Source: Clostridium sp. MSJ-8 (GTDB lineage Bacteria; Bacillota; Clostridia; Clostridiales; Clostridiaceae). From it: a DNA stretch of 64,000 nucleotides. How positions within the stretch are numbered: position 1 is the first letter of the stretch; each line of letters starts with the position of its first letter. The translations under genes and the position numbers were made by a program. Shown here piece by piece: positions 55,192-64,000 of the stretch. The notes below the pieces were generated by a model. The model did not search any database. It had not been told where the DNA came from and saw only the letters and a program-made list of their open reading frames with translations. The stretch is taken from assembly GCF_018918325.1 (NCBI RefSeq), contig NZ_JAHLQH010000049.1, forward strand, positions 62,001 through 126,000, read 5' to 3'.

Positions 55192-56559
55192 ATGAGTACA
55201 AATATTACTACGAATAATATATTAGAAACTATCAAAATGATAGAAGAAGAAAAATTAGATATTAGAACTATTACTATGGGAATATCATTATTAGATTGTA
55301 TAGATTCTGATGGAGAAAAAGCTAGAAAGAAGATATATGATAAAATAATGAGATGTGCTAAAGACCTTGTAAAGGTCGCTAATGAAATACAAACAGAGTT
55401 TGGTATTCCAATAGTAAATAAGAGAGTTTCAGTAACTCCTATATCTATTATTGCAGGTGCAACTGATGATGAGAATTATGTTGAATTTGCAAAGGTATTA
55501 GATAAAGCTGCTGAAGATTTAGGAATAGACTTCATTGGAGGTTTCTCAGCATTAGTACAAAAAGGATGTACTAAGGGAGATAAGATATTAATAAAATCTA
55601 TTCCAGAAGCATTAGCTTGTACTAAAAAAGTTTGTTCTTCAGTAAATGTAGGATCTTCTAAGAGCGGAATTAATATGAATGCTGTTAGAGATTTAGGTGT
55701 TATAATGAAGGAAACAGCAGAATTAACTAAGGAACAAAAAGGCTTTGGTTGTGCAAAATTAGTAGTATTTGCAAATGCAGTAGAAGATAATCCGTTTATG
55801 GCTGGAGCTTTCCACGGAGTAGGTGAAGCTGACGTAGTTATAAACGTTGGAGTAAGTGGACCAGGAGTTGTAGAAAGAGCTATAGAAAAGGTTAGAGGAG
55901 AATCTTTTGACGTTCTAGCTGAAACAATTAAGAAAACAGCATTTAAGGTAACAAGAATGGGAGAACTAGTTGCACAAGAAGCTTCTAAGAGATTAGGGGT
56001 TCCATTTGGAATAATAGATTTATCACTTGCACCAACACCAGCTATAGGTGATTCAGTTGCTCATATATTAGAAGAAATGGGACTTGAAACAGTTGGTACA
56101 CATGGAACTACAGCTGCTCTTGCAATGTTAAATGATGCAGTTAAAAAAGGTGGAGTAATGGCATGTAGTCATGTTGGAGGATTAAGTGGAGCATTTATCC
56201 CAGTATCAGAAGATGCTGGTATGATAGATGCAGTAGTAGGTGGATCACTTAATTTAGAAAAGCTAGAAGCTATGACTTGTGTATGTTCAGTTGGATTAGA
56301 TATGATAGCTGTACCAGGAGATACATCTGCATCTACATTATCAGCAATGATAGCTGATGAAGCTGCAATAGGTGTTATTAATAATAAAACAACTGCAGTT
56401 AGAATAATTCCAGCTCCAGGATGTAAAGTAGGAGATATGGTTGAATTTGGAGGATTATTAGGAAGAGCTCCAGTTATGAGAGTAAACCCTAATTCATCAG
56501 AAGCATTTATAGCTAGAGGTGGTAGAATACCAGCACCAATTCACTCATTTAAGAACTAG
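55192..56559 (+). CDS. PFL/DUF711 family protein (UPF0210)
   Basis: A 455-residue protein of the UPF0210 (DUF711) family, which has a fold related to pyruvate formate-lyase and glycyl radical enzymes but no known reaction. Family hallmarks are [72 protein letters not shown] and the final [19 protein letters not shown]. It is always found beside an ACT-domain gene such as 54904. T-box control makes a role in amino acid sensing or metabolism likely; function remains unknown. Confidence 0.9.
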   Translation: MSTNITTNNILETIKMIEEEKLDIRTITMGISLLDCIDSDGEKARKKIYDKIMRCAKDLVKVANEIQTEFGIPIVNKRVSVTPISIIAGATDDENYVEFAKVLDKAAEDLGIDFIGGFSALVQKGCTKGDKILIKSIPEALACTKKVCSSVNVGSSKSGINMNAVRDLGVIMKETAELTKEQKGFGCAKLVVFANAVEDNPFMAGAFHGVGEADVVINVGVSGPGVVERAIEKVRGESFDVLAETIKKTAFKVTRMGELVAQEASKRLGVPFGIIDLSLAPTPAIGDSVAHILEEMGLETVGTHGTTAALAMLNDAVKKGGVMACSHVGGLSGAFIPVSEDAGMIDAVVGGSLNLEKLEAMTCVCSVGLDMIAVPGDTSASTLSAMIADEAAIGVINNKTTAVRIIPAPGCKVGDMVEFGGLLGRAPVMRVNPNSSEAFIARGGRIPAPIHSFKN

Positions 56560-56620
56560 TAATTTTAAGTGTTATATGTTTCTATAAATTAAACAATATC
56601 ATTAAGAATTTCTAAATATT

Positions 56621-56699
56621 AAAAAATTAAGTTAGCCAAATGTTGTAAGCTCACAAAAGCTTATATAATACAACATTTTTAATGCTAACTTAATTTTTT
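56621..56699 (+). terminator. Two-tier hairpin terminator after DUF711 gene
   Basis: The outer stem (AAAAAATTAAGTTAG with CTAACTTAATTTTTT) and inner stem (AAATGTTGT with ACAACATTT) are separated by an asymmetric internal loop, CC against TTAATG. The apical loop has an AAGC-GCTT mini-hairpin. The same layout occurs at 32181-32263. The post-terminator motif follows at 56708. Confidence 0.8.
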
Positions 56700-56707
56700 C
56701 TTTTACT

Positions 56708-56726
56708 CTTTAGGAGATTATATATT
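56708..56726 (+). repeat. Post-terminator motif, copy C
   Basis: CTTTAGGAGATTATATATT, preceded by TTTTACT as in copy D. It continues similar to copy B for about 30 bases. Confidence 0.5.
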
Positions 56727-56815
56727 GTTTGTAGTTATTTTTATTCTTCTACTTTGTAAATTACTATGATATAATTTACTATGAAAAGCTAAATTATAAT
56801 GGAGGAATATAGCGT

Positions 56816-57571
56816 ATGACGAAAATGATTTCATGGAATGTGAATGGTATTAGAGCAGCAATTACTAAAGGCTTTTTAGATTATTTTAAGAAGGAAGATG
56901 CAGACATTTTTTGCATTCAAGAAACAAAGTGTCAAGTAGGTCAAGTAGAATTAGAACTTGAAGGCTACTATCAATATTGGAATCAAGCAGAAAAGAAAGG
57001 TTATTCTGGTACGGCAATATTTACTAAGAAGAAACCTATATCAGTTACATATGGCATGGGGATAGAAGAGCATGACAAAGAAGGCAGAATAATTACATTA
57101 GAATATGAAGATTATTATGTTATAACAGTATATACACCTAATTCTAAGAGTGAACTTGAAAGACTTGAATATAGAATGGTATGGGAAGATGATTTTAGAG
57201 CATATCTTAAGAAATTAGAAGAGAATAAGCCTATTATTGTATGTGGAGATTTAAATGTAGCACATACTGAAATAGACCTTAAGAATCCTAAAACTAACAC
57301 CAAAAACGCTGGTTTTACTATAGAAGAGAGAAATAAGATGACAGAATTATTAGATTCAGGTTTTATAGATACGTTTAGATATTTTAATAAGGATGTAGAA
57401 GGTGTATATTCATGGTGGTCTTATAGATTTAAGGCTAGAGAGAAAAATGCAGGATGGAGAATTGATTATTTTTTAACTTCAAGGAGTTTAGAAGATAGAT
57501 TGATAGGGGCAAAGATTCATACAGAAGTATTAGGATCAGATCATTGTCCTGTAGAATTAACTATAGAATAA
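56816..57571 (+). CDS. exoA: Exodeoxyribonuclease III / AP endonuclease
   Basis: Cuts DNA 5' to abasic sites and acts as a 3'-5' exonuclease in base excision repair. The EEP-family catalytic set is complete: SWNVNGIRA, the metal-binding Glu in FCIQETKCQ, YSGTAIFTKKKP, CGDLNVAHTEIDL, YSWWSYRFKAREKNAGWRIDYFL, and the catalytic GSDHCPVELTIE. The 251-residue length is normal. It lies 17 bases before a small membrane-protein gene. Confidence 0.95.
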   Translation: MTKMISWNVNGIRAAITKGFLDYFKKEDADIFCIQETKCQVGQVELELEGYYQYWNQAEKKGYSGTAIFTKKKPISVTYGMGIEEHDKEGRIITLEYEDYYVITVYTPNSKSELERLEYRMVWEDDFRAYLKKLEENKPIIVCGDLNVAHTEIDLKNPKTNTKNAGFTIEERNKMTELLDSGFIDTFRYFNKDVEGVYSWWSYRFKAREKNAGWRIDYFLTSRSLEDRLIGAKIHTEVLGSDHCPVELTIE

Positions 57572-57588
57572 GGAGTTGAGATAAACTT

Positions 57589-57969
57589 ATGGAGAATTTT
57601 TCCGTGATTGGAATAGCTATGTGCATTGTATTAGGAGTTTTTTGGGGGATTGAATTGCTTAGCTTATTCTTTTCAATAGCAGAGAGAGGAAAAAGAGGTT
57701 ACATACCATTACATTTATTTGGATTGATAACATTAGGTCTTGTAGAGCTTTATGCATTATGTGAAACTTTATCGATAGATGGTTTCTTTGATAAAAAGCT
57801 TATTGTAGTAACAGTTATTTGTGCATTTATATTTTTTATAGCTTTAGGATGGGATAGCCTTAGAGTTGAGCGAGTAATCCAAGAAGGTAGGAGAAATAGA
57901 CATTGTAAAAAAACAGAACATAGAAGAAGACCGCAAGTTACAGAAGAAAGAAATCAGTCAATTAATTAA
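57589..57969 (+). CDS. Small membrane protein, unknown function
   Basis: A 126-residue protein with three predicted membrane helices (about residues 6-30, 41-62 and 70-89) and a basic, Arg-rich C-terminal tail (RNRHCKKTEHRRRPQ). I do not recognise the family. It is probably cotranscribed with exoA, 17 bases upstream. The terminator hairpin overlaps its last codons. Confidence 0.7.
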   Translation: MENFSVIGIAMCIVLGVFWGIELLSLFFSIAERGKRGYIPLHLFGLITLGLVELYALCETLSIDGFFDKKLIVVTVICAFIFFIALGWDSLRVERVIQEGRRNRHCKKTEHRRRPQVTEERNQSIN

Positions 57970-57984
57970 AATTGACTGATTTTT
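57951..57984 (+). terminator. Terminator overlapping a gene end
   Basis: AAATCAGTCAATT pairs perfectly with AATTGACTGATTT over a six-base loop, then Ts. The 5' arm lies inside the preceding coding sequence and the stop codon is in the loop. The post-terminator motif (copy D) starts at 57988. Confidence 0.88.
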
Positions 57985-57987
57985 ACT

Positions 57988-58010
57988 CTATAGGAAGTTG
58001 TATAGAATTT
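57988..58010 (+). repeat. Post-terminator motif, copy D
   Basis: CTATAGGAAGTTGTATAGAA after TTTTACT, a slightly diverged copy of the motif found after three other terminators. Confidence 0.45.
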
Positions 58011-58047
58011 AAATATGAGAAAAGTATTAGAATAGAAGGAATATATA

Positions 58048-58482
58048 ATGGTAAGAATAAAACTAGAGAAAAATAAAAAAGAAGAGCCTATATTTAAATT
58101 ATACATAAAAAATTCTGATATAGAAAAATATAGATTTTTAAAGAGAGCTCTAATTGAAAGTAAAAAAGGCAAAGAAAAGGACTGTTATATTGTACCTATT
58201 AGATTTTTTGAGCCTATTTTTAGGAATATACCTAAAGAAGATATTAAGGTAGATAAGAGATCTATATTGTTTTATTTAGAATTTTCTGATGATTATGATG
58301 AGAAGTATTATTATAGAACTTCTGCTGCAGCTACATATATGAAGAAGTGGAGAGAAGAAGGATGCCCCCATATATATAAGATAAATCTTAATATAGAAGA
58401 AGCATCTATATCTAAAGAAATAGCATTTAAGAGAATATCATTAAATAATATTATAGAGCACGAGGAGAAGAAGGATGTTTAA
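58048..58482 (+). CDS. Conserved-looking protein of unknown function next to nfo
   Basis: A 144-residue, strongly charged cytosolic protein. It begins with a strand-rich [24 protein letters not shown] and has a central [42 protein letters not shown] do not recognise a domain. Its end overlaps the nfo start by eight bases, so it is translationally coupled to a DNA-repair endonuclease. Confidence 0.7.
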   Translation: MVRIKLEKNKKEEPIFKLYIKNSDIEKYRFLKRALIESKKGKEKDCYIVPIRFFEPIFRNIPKEDIKVDKRSILFYLEFSDDYDEKYYYRTSAAATYMKKWREEGCPHIYKINLNIEEASISKEIAFKRISLNNIIEHEEKKDV

Positions 58483-59305
58483 GATAGGATGTCATTTATC
58501 AACAACAAAAGGATATTATAATATGGGGAAAGAAGCATTATCTATAAATGCTAATACATTTCAATTCTTTACAAGAAATCCAAGAGGTGGCAAGGCGAAG
58601 GATATAGATGAAAAGGATATAGATAAATTATTGCAATTAATGAAAGATAATAATTTTGCAAAGATATTAGCACATGCACCTTATACCCTTAATGCAGCAT
58701 CTAAGGATGAAAAAACAAGAAGTTTTGCAGTTGATATGATTAAGGATGATCTTAGAAGAATGGAGTATCTTCCTGGTAATTTATATAACTTTCATCCAGG
58801 ATCACATGTTAAGCAAGGTGTAGAAATTGGAATAAACTATATAATAGAGGCACTTAATAAATCTTTAGAAGAAAGTCAAACAACTACAGTGCTACTTGAA
58901 ACAATGGCTGGTAAAGGAACAGAAATAGGAAGAAGTTTTGAAGAAATTAAATCTATAATAGAAGGTGTGGAGTTAAAATCTCATCTTGGAGTGTGTTTAG
59001 ATACATGCCATGTGTACGATGCAGGATATGATATAGTTAATCATCTAGATGATGTTTTAGATGAATTCGATAGGATTATAGGATTAGATAAACTAAAGGC
59101 TATTCACTTAAATGATAGTAAAAATCCTTATAATAGTCATAAGGATAGGCATGAAACTATAGGAGAAGGATATATAGGATTAGATGCAATAGTTAATATT
59201 ATTAATAATCCTAGATTAAGAGATCTACCAATCTTTTTAGAAACACCTAATGAATTAGAAGGACATGGAAGAGAGATAGCACTGCTTAGAGAAAAATATA
59301 AATAA
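58475..59305 (+). CDS. nfo: Endonuclease IV
   Basis: Nfo cleaves abasic sites and oxidised bases using three zinc ions. The 276-residue protein starts [36 protein letters not shown]. Zinc-ligand motifs follow: [72 protein letters not shown] and FLETPNE. It begins eight bases inside the preceding unknown gene, and the ABC-F gene follows directly. Confidence 0.96.
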   Translation: MFKIGCHLSTTKGYYNMGKEALSINANTFQFFTRNPRGGKAKDIDEKDIDKLLQLMKDNNFAKILAHAPYTLNAASKDEKTRSFAVDMIKDDLRRMEYLPGNLYNFHPGSHVKQGVEIGINYIIEALNKSLEESQTTTVLLETMAGKGTEIGRSFEEIKSIIEGVELKSHLGVCLDTCHVYDAGYDIVNHLDDVLDEFDRIIGLDKLKAIHLNDSKNPYNSHKDRHETIGEGYIGLDAIVNIINNPRLRDLPIFLETPNELEGHGREIALLREKYK

Positions 59306-59327
59306 TGTGGAGGAAAATAATTTTTTT

Positions 59328-61232
59328 ATGAATTTAGTAACAGTTGAAAATGTAAGTAAAAGTTATAGTGAAAAGGTATTACTTAAGGATGTATCTTTAG
59401 GTATAAATGAAGGCGATAAGATAGGTATAATAGGAATTAATGGAGCAGGTAAGTCTACATTATTAAAAATTGTTGCAGGCAAAGATGAATTTTTTGATGG
59501 AACTGTAACAAAGGGTAAAAATGTAAGGATAGCATATCTGTCTCAGAAGCAAGATTTTAATGAAGAAAAGACAGTTCTTGAAGAAATATTTGTTGGAGAT
59601 TCTAGAGAGATGAGACTTCTTATGTCATATGAAGAATTATTAGAGAAAATATCTATAAGTAGTGATGATAAGCTTAATGAGAAATTATTAAAGCTTCAAA
59701 GCGAAATAGATGATTTAAATTTATGGTCTTTAGAAAGTGAAGCAAAAAGTATATTGTCAAAGCTTGGAATAAACAATTATAATGACAAAATAAAAGTATT
59801 ATCGGGTGGACAACGAAAGAGAGTTGCTTTAGCTCAGGCACTTATTACACCTAGTGATTTACTTATTTTAGATGAGCCTACTAACCATTTAGATGCTGAT
59901 TCTATAGAATGGTTAGAAGAATATCTTAATTCTCGAAAAGGTGCATTGCTTATGATTACTCACGATAGATATTTCTTAGATAGAGTATCTAATAGAACAA
60001 TAGAATTAGATAGAGGTAATCTATATGTTTATGATGGTAATTACACTAGATTCTTAGAGAAGAAGATGGAGAGAATGGAGAGGGAAGAAAGTGAACAGAA
60101 GAAATTAAATTCTTTAATCAAAACCGAACTAAAGTGGGTTAAAAGAGGTGCTAAAGCTAGAACCACTAAACAAAAAGCAAGACTTCAGAGATTTGATGAA
60201 TTAGTTAATAGAGAATATATTAAGCCACCTGAGGATATAGAGATTAATTTTATAGGTAGTAGATTAGGTAAGAAGATTATAGAGATAGATAATTTGTCTA
60301 AGTCATTTGGAGATAAGAAGATAATACAAGATTTTAATTATATATTTACTAGAACTGATAGAATAGGTATAGTAGGTAAAAATGGTGCAGGAAAAACTAC
60401 ATTGATTAATCTATTAAGAGGTCTTATACAGCCTGATAGTGGAGTTATTACTATTGGCGAAACTGTAAAAGTAGGTTGTTTTGCACAAACAGATGATGAA
60501 ATGGACAACAATATGAAAGCCATCGATTATGTAAGAGAAGGTGGTGAATATATAGAAGTGGCAGATGGAACTAAGATAACAGCTTCAACATTGTGTGAAA
60601 GATTTTTATTTGATGGCACTATGCAATATACCAAGATAGAAAAGTTATCAGGAGGAGAGAAAAGAAGATTATATCTTTTAAGAATTCTTATGGAATCGCC
60701 TAATGTATTGTTATTGGATGAGCCTACTAATGATTTAGATATTAATACACTTAACATATTAGAAGAATTTTTAGATTCTTATGCAGGAGTAGTTGTTGTA
60801 GTTTCACATGATAGATACTTTTTAGATAGAATATGTAACAAGATATTTTCTTATGAAGGAAATGGACTGGTTAAAGTATATCATGGTAATTATAGTGATT
60901 TTCTTATATCTAAAGAAATAGAGTCTATACAGAATGAAAGTAATCAAGTAAAAGAAAAGAAAGTTGTTCAAAAAAGACAAAGAGAAGATAAACCTAAGTT
61001 TACTTTTAAGGAGACAAAGGAATATGAACTTATAGGGTCTGAGATAGAGAATCTAGAATTAAAGATAGAAGAATTAGAGAAACTAATGGAAGAAAACTCT
61101 TCAAGTTATTCAAAACTTCAAGAATTAGTTGATGAAAAAGAACAAGCAGAAGAAGAATTATTATATAAATATGAAAGACTTGAATATCTTGAAGATAAAG
61201 CAAGACAAATACAGGAATATAAATCTAAATAA
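59328..61232 (+). CDS. ABC-F family ATPase (Uup-like)
   Basis: A 634-residue soluble protein with two ABC ATPase domains and no membrane part, so a ribosome-associated ABC-F factor. Walker A motifs are GINGAGKSTLLK and GKNGAGKTTLIN. Signatures are LSGGQRKRVALAQAL and LSGGEKRRLYLLRIL, with LILDEPTNHLD and LLLDEPTNDLD. A basic linker (KTELKWVKRGAKARTTKQKARLQRFDEL) lies between the domains, and a C-terminal coiled coil (about 555-634) points to the Uup type. ATG 59328 is chosen over GTG 59307, which sits in the ribosome binding site. Confidence 0.92.
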   Translation: MNLVTVENVSKSYSEKVLLKDVSLGINEGDKIGIIGINGAGKSTLLKIVAGKDEFFDGTVTKGKNVRIAYLSQKQDFNEEKTVLEEIFVGDSREMRLLMSYEELLEKISISSDDKLNEKLLKLQSEIDDLNLWSLESEAKSILSKLGINNYNDKIKVLSGGQRKRVALAQALITPSDLLILDEPTNHLDADSIEWLEEYLNSRKGALLMITHDRYFLDRVSNRTIELDRGNLYVYDGNYTRFLEKKMERMEREESEQKKLNSLIKTELKWVKRGAKARTTKQKARLQRFDELVNREYIKPPEDIEINFIGSRLGKKIIEIDNLSKSFGDKKIIQDFNYIFTRTDRIGIVGKNGAGKTTLINLLRGLIQPDSGVITIGETVKVGCFAQTDDEMDNNMKAIDYVREGGEYIEVADGTKITASTLCERFLFDGTMQYTKIEKLSGGEKRRLYLLRILMESPNVLLLDEPTNDLDINTLNILEEFLDSYAGVVVVVSHDRYFLDRICNKIFSYEGNGLVKVYHGNYSDFLISKEIESIQNESNQVKEKKVVQKRQREDKPKFTFKETKEYELIGSEIENLELKIEELEKLMEENSSSYSKLQELVDEKEQAEEELLYKYERLEYLEDKARQIQEYKSK

Positions 61233-61336
61233 TACATTATATAAACTTTGTTACAAATAATTAAAAGTATAGAAACATGTTTATAATTGAAATGTTCACA
61301 TAAGTAAAATATAATTATTTGTAGGAGGGGATTGGG

Positions 61337-62014
61337 TTGAAGTATGAGATAAAAGGAGAACCATTTCCAGCAGTTACATGTTATATTGAGGATGGTGAAA
61401 CACTTATAACAGAAAAAGGTTCGATGTGTTGGATGAGTCCTAATATGTCTATGGAGACTGTTGGAGGGAGTGTTGGCAAAGCTTTTGGTAGGATGTTTTC
61501 TGGAGAAGCAATGTTTCAGAATAAATATACTGCAGTAGGAGCAGAAGGTATGATAACATTTGCATCAAGTTTTCCTGGAGTGATCAAAGCTTTTGAGATA
61601 ACACCAGATAGAGAGATGATAGTACAGAAGTCTGGATTTTTAGCAAGTGAAACAGGTGTTGAATTATCAGTGTTTTTTCAGAAAAAATTTGGAAGTGGAT
61701 TATTTGGCGGTGAAGGATTCATAATGCAGAAGTTATCAGGGAATGGAATAGCTTTTGTAGAATTTGATGGACATATTATGGAGTATGAGCTTGCTCAAGG
61801 AGAAAATATGATAATAGATACAGGATATTTAGCTGCTATGGAGAGTACTTGTAGTATAAATATACAAACAGTAAAAGGAATAAAAAACAAGTTGTTAGGT
61901 GGCGAAGGAATCTTCAATACAGTAGTTACAGGACCAGGTAAGATATATCTTCAAACTATGCCTATTAATTCTGTAGCATCATCATTAGCACCATATTTAC
62001 CAATTACAAAATAG
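61337..62014 (+). CDS. AIM24 family protein (TIGR00266)
   Basis: A 225-residue beta-rich protein of the AIM24/TIGR00266 family, found in many bacteria with no settled function. Hallmarks are EIKGEPFPAVTCYIEDGETLITEKGSMCWMSPNMSMET, the Gly-rich GKAFGRMFSGEAMFQNKYTA, FFQKKFGSGLFGGEGFIMQKLSG and the late NKLLGGEGIFNTVVTGPGKIYLQTMP. The start is TTG 61337 after AGGAGGGG. It is monocistronic, with a terminator following. Confidence 0.88.
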   Translation: MKYEIKGEPFPAVTCYIEDGETLITEKGSMCWMSPNMSMETVGGSVGKAFGRMFSGEAMFQNKYTAVGAEGMITFASSFPGVIKAFEITPDREMIVQKSGFLASETGVELSVFFQKKFGSGLFGGEGFIMQKLSGNGIAFVEFDGHIMEYELAQGENMIIDTGYLAAMESTCSINIQTVKGIKNKLLGGEGIFNTVVTGPGKIYLQTMPINSVASSLAPYLPITK

Positions 62015-62059
62015 ATTATAATAAGGTTATTATATAAGTTATAAATTAATATTTAACGT

Positions 62060-62099
62060 AAAAAATCGACAAGGCCATTATGGAACAGTCGATTTTTTT
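62060..62099 (+). terminator. Terminator after the AIM24 gene
   Basis: AAAAAATCGAC pairs perfectly with GTCGATTTTTT over a 17-base loop, ending in Ts. Between here and 62267 I see only AT-rich sequence. Confidence 0.88.
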
Positions 62100-62266
62100 G
62101 TTTATTATGATAGATAAAAAATATTTTTTAAAAGTGCTAAATACTTAAATTATATTAAAGTAATAGAAATATATAAGTATTTATGGGATAATTAAAAAGA
62201 AAGTGTATGATAACAATCTTTTAAAGGTGCATAAACTAAAAATAATTAAAGTAATGGAGAAGATTT

Positions 62267-62452
62267 ATGGAATTATATATAACATTAAAAGGAAAAAAAG
62301 ATCCTATAATATTTAAAGGAGATAGAATAGATATATTAGATTTTGAAATGAATGGAGTGGAATACAAGCAAATTAGATATTTTAGGAAAGGATTCTCTAA
62401 ATCTGAATATATAGATAAAAGTCTTATAGTAAAAATTCGCGAAAAAAAATAG
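62267..62452 (+). CDS. Small protein of unknown function
   Basis: A 61-residue basic protein, MELYITLKGKKDPIIFKGDR to SLIVKIREKK, with alternating strand pattern and no membrane segment. A good ribosome binding site (ATGGAGAAG) precedes ATG 62267. The family is not recognised. It is followed by a hairpin at 62455. Confidence 0.65.
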   Translation: MELYITLKGKKDPIIFKGDRIDILDFEMNGVEYKQIRYFRKGFSKSEYIDKSLIVKIREKK

Positions 62453-62454
62453 AA

Positions 62455-62505
62455 AAGACTAATTCAAAACATTTGGTGAGTAATGGTTTCAATTGAACTA
62501 GTCAT
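62455..62505 (+). repeat. Hairpin sharing its arms with the cdsA terminator
   Basis: AAGACTAATTCAA (62455-62467) and TTGAACTAGTCAT (62493-62505) form a stem over a 25-base loop. They are the reverse complement of the arms at 3437-3474 (13 of 13 and 12 of 13 matches). It has only a weak U tract. The rest of the gap to 62629 shows nothing else. Confidence 0.6.
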
Positions 62506-62628
62506 TTCTTCGTTGTCTAATTTTAACATAAAAAAGCTAGAAATACAATAAAAATCTGAAAACAAATCAAAAAATATATATTCGTGGAAAAATATGAGTA
62601 AAAATTGATTTTTAGGAAGGAAATAAAT

Positions 62629-64000
62629 ATGAGTAAGACATTAGTTATAGCAGAAAAACCATCAGTTGGTAGAGATATTGCAAAGGTTCTAAAATGTAAT
62701 ATAAATAAAGGTGCGTATATAGAAGGAGATAAATATGTCATAACATGGGCATTAGGGCATTTAGTAGGGCTTATGGATCCGGAAGGATATGGAGAAAAGT
62801 ATAAGACATGGAGTATGGATACACTTCCTATGTTACCTAAGTATATGAAGCTTACAGTGCTTAAGAAAACTTCTAAACAATATAATGAAGTAAAAAAACA
62901 AATGTTAAGACAAGATATAAATGAAATAGTTATTGCAACTGATGCTGGTCGTGAAGGAGAATTAGTTGCAAGATGGATTATAGATAAAGCTGGAGTAAAA
63001 AAACCTCTTAAGAGATTATGGATATCATCTCAGACTAATAAAGCAATAATTGACGGATTTAATAATTTAAAAGATGCAAAAGAATACGATAACCTTTATA
63101 GAGCCGCAGTTGCAAGAGCAGAGGCAGATTGGTTAGTTGGACTTAATGTAACTAGAGCATTAACTTGTAAGTATAATGCTCAGCTTAGTGCAGGGAGAGT
63201 ACAATCACCAACTCTTGCTATGATAGTAAATAAAGAAGAAGAAATTAAGAATTTTAAGCCAGTATATTATTATAATCTTTCAGCAAAGGCTAATGGATTT
63301 ACTTTAAATTGGATAAATGATAAGAATAATGGTTTAATATATGATGAAGATTTTGCAAATAAGATATTGGCAAAGGTTAAAGGAAGTGAAGGCGAAGTAA
63401 TAGAAATAAACAAATCTGATAAAAAGGTTTATTCAAAAGCATTATATGATTTAACTGAGCTTCAAAGAGATGCCAACAAAATATGGGGGTATTCAGCTAA
63501 ACAAACGTTAAATATAATGCAAAGATTATATGAAAATCATAAAGTATTAACATATCCAAGAACAGACTCAAGATATATTACAACAGATATAGTAGCAACA
63601 ATTCCAGATAGGCTAAAAGCAGTAGCATTTGGAGAATATAGAATTTATGCAGATATGCTTCTTAAGTCCACTATTAAAGGAAATAAAAATTATGTAGATA
63701 ATAGTAAGGTTTCAGATCACCATGCGATAATTCCTACGGAGGAAAAAGGAAATTTGGCAAATCTTAGCTTGGAAGAAAAGCATATTTATGATTTGGTTGT
63801 AAAAAGATTTTTAAGTGTAATGATGCCACCTTATATATATGAACAAACGAAAGTTAAAGTAAAGGTAAACGGAGAAACATTCATAGCTAAAGGAAATGTG
63901 ACTAAAGATAAGGGATGGAAAAAGTTATATGAAAAGTTTACAGCTATTGATGAAGAAGAAAATACTCAAGAATTACCAAGCCTTAATAAAGGAGAAAAAA
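62629..64000 (+). CDS. topB: DNA topoisomerase III, N-terminal part (3' end outside window)
   Basis: A type IA topoisomerase that decatenates DNA. The frame is open from ATG 62629, after AGGAAGG, to the window end (457 codons). The Toprim domain has LVIAEKPSVGRDIAKVL and the acidic metal motif EIVIATDAGREGELVARWI. AEADWLVGLNVTRALT and LSAGRVQSPTLAMIV follow. The active-site Tyr309 is in VLTYPRTDSRYIT. SDHHAIIPTEE is also present. The C-terminal third is cut off. Confidence 0.95.
   Translation, partial: MSKTLVIAEKPSVGRDIAKVLKCNINKGAYIEGDKYVITWALGHLVGLMDPEGYGEKYKTWSMDTLPMLPKYMKLTVLKKTSKQYNEVKKQMLRQDINEIVIATDAGREGELVARWIIDKAGVKKPLKRLWISSQTNKAIIDGFNNLKDAKEYDNLYRAAVARAEADWLVGLNVTRALTCKYNAQLSAGRVQSPTLAMIVNKEEEIKNFKPVYYYNLSAKANGFTLNWINDKNNGLIYDEDFANKILAKVKGSEGEVIEINKSDKKVYSKALYDLTELQRDANKIWGYSAKQTLNIMQRLYENHKVLTYPRTDSRYITTDIVATIPDRLKAVAFGEYRIYADMLLKSTIKGNKNYVDNSKVSDHHAIIPTEEKGNLANLSLEEKHIYDLVVKRFLSVMMPPYIYEQTKVKVKVNGETFIAKGNVTKDKGWKKLYEKFTAIDEEENTQELPSLNKGEK

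Overview
The window is very AT-rich and gene-dense, with strong purine-rich ribosome binding sites, U-tract hairpin terminators and almost all genes on the plus strand. It carries sporulation genes (spoVS, spoIIIE, a YlmC/YmxH protein, a TepA-like protease). Gene content and order point to an endospore-forming low-GC Firmicute, most likely Clostridium sensu stricto. This assignment is inferred from gene order and protein motifs, not from a database match.

1..29481 is the conserved chromosomal 'translation, isoprenoid and envelope' backbone: tsf (5'-truncated), pyrH, frr, uppS, cdsA, an AI-2E-family permease, dxr, rseP, ispG, then rimP-nusA-rnpM-ylxQ-infB-rbfA-nrnA-truB-ribF, rpsO, pnp, an M16 peptidase, a YlmC/YmxH protein, dapG, a TepA-like protease, spoIIIE, rimO, pgsA, recA and rny. 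The pnp gene is broken by a single-base frameshift near 16255. The polC gene, which I expect between ispG and rimP in clostridia, is absent from that position. recA has a consensus promoter with a LexA box, and spoVS has a good sigma-H promoter candidate.

29482..35919 holds spoVS-ptsH, purB and a large secreted type I pullulanase with a KTGD-type C-terminal anchor.

36153..41457 is the most interesting region. A promoter with a near-consensus Fur box sits before five co-directional genes. They encode a lipobox-free, membrane-anchored FMN_bind protein with a flavinylation motif; a KTGD-anchored surface protein of unknown function; a membrane polyferredoxin fused to an ApbE flavin transferase; a NusG-domain-II protein; and a Gx-transporter-like membrane protein. 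Together they look like an iron-regulated, flavin-based extracytosolic electron-transfer system. It lacks the Ndh2 and quinone genes known from Listeria-type loci.

41458..42545 is a decayed stretch with a truncated MarR-type regulator and other coding remnants. It is followed by two tandem orphan PAS histidine kinases, a ThiT-like transporter (minus strand), a MATE exporter, a DUF2156 protein, a degenerate Nudix-like protein and an amidase_6 protein (minus strand).

51198..64000 is a mixed housekeeping and repair region. It holds Mpg glycosylase, an unknown membrane-anchored protein, Aat, an unknown cytosolic protein, a T-box leader controlling an ACT-domain protein plus a DUF711 protein, ExoA, Nfo, an ABC-F ATPase, an AIM24-family protein and the start of topB, which runs off the window. 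Several dispersed intergenic elements recur: a post-terminator motif, a shared two-tier hairpin shape and a shared palindrome. I see no CRISPR array, tRNA, rRNA or intact insertion sequence.
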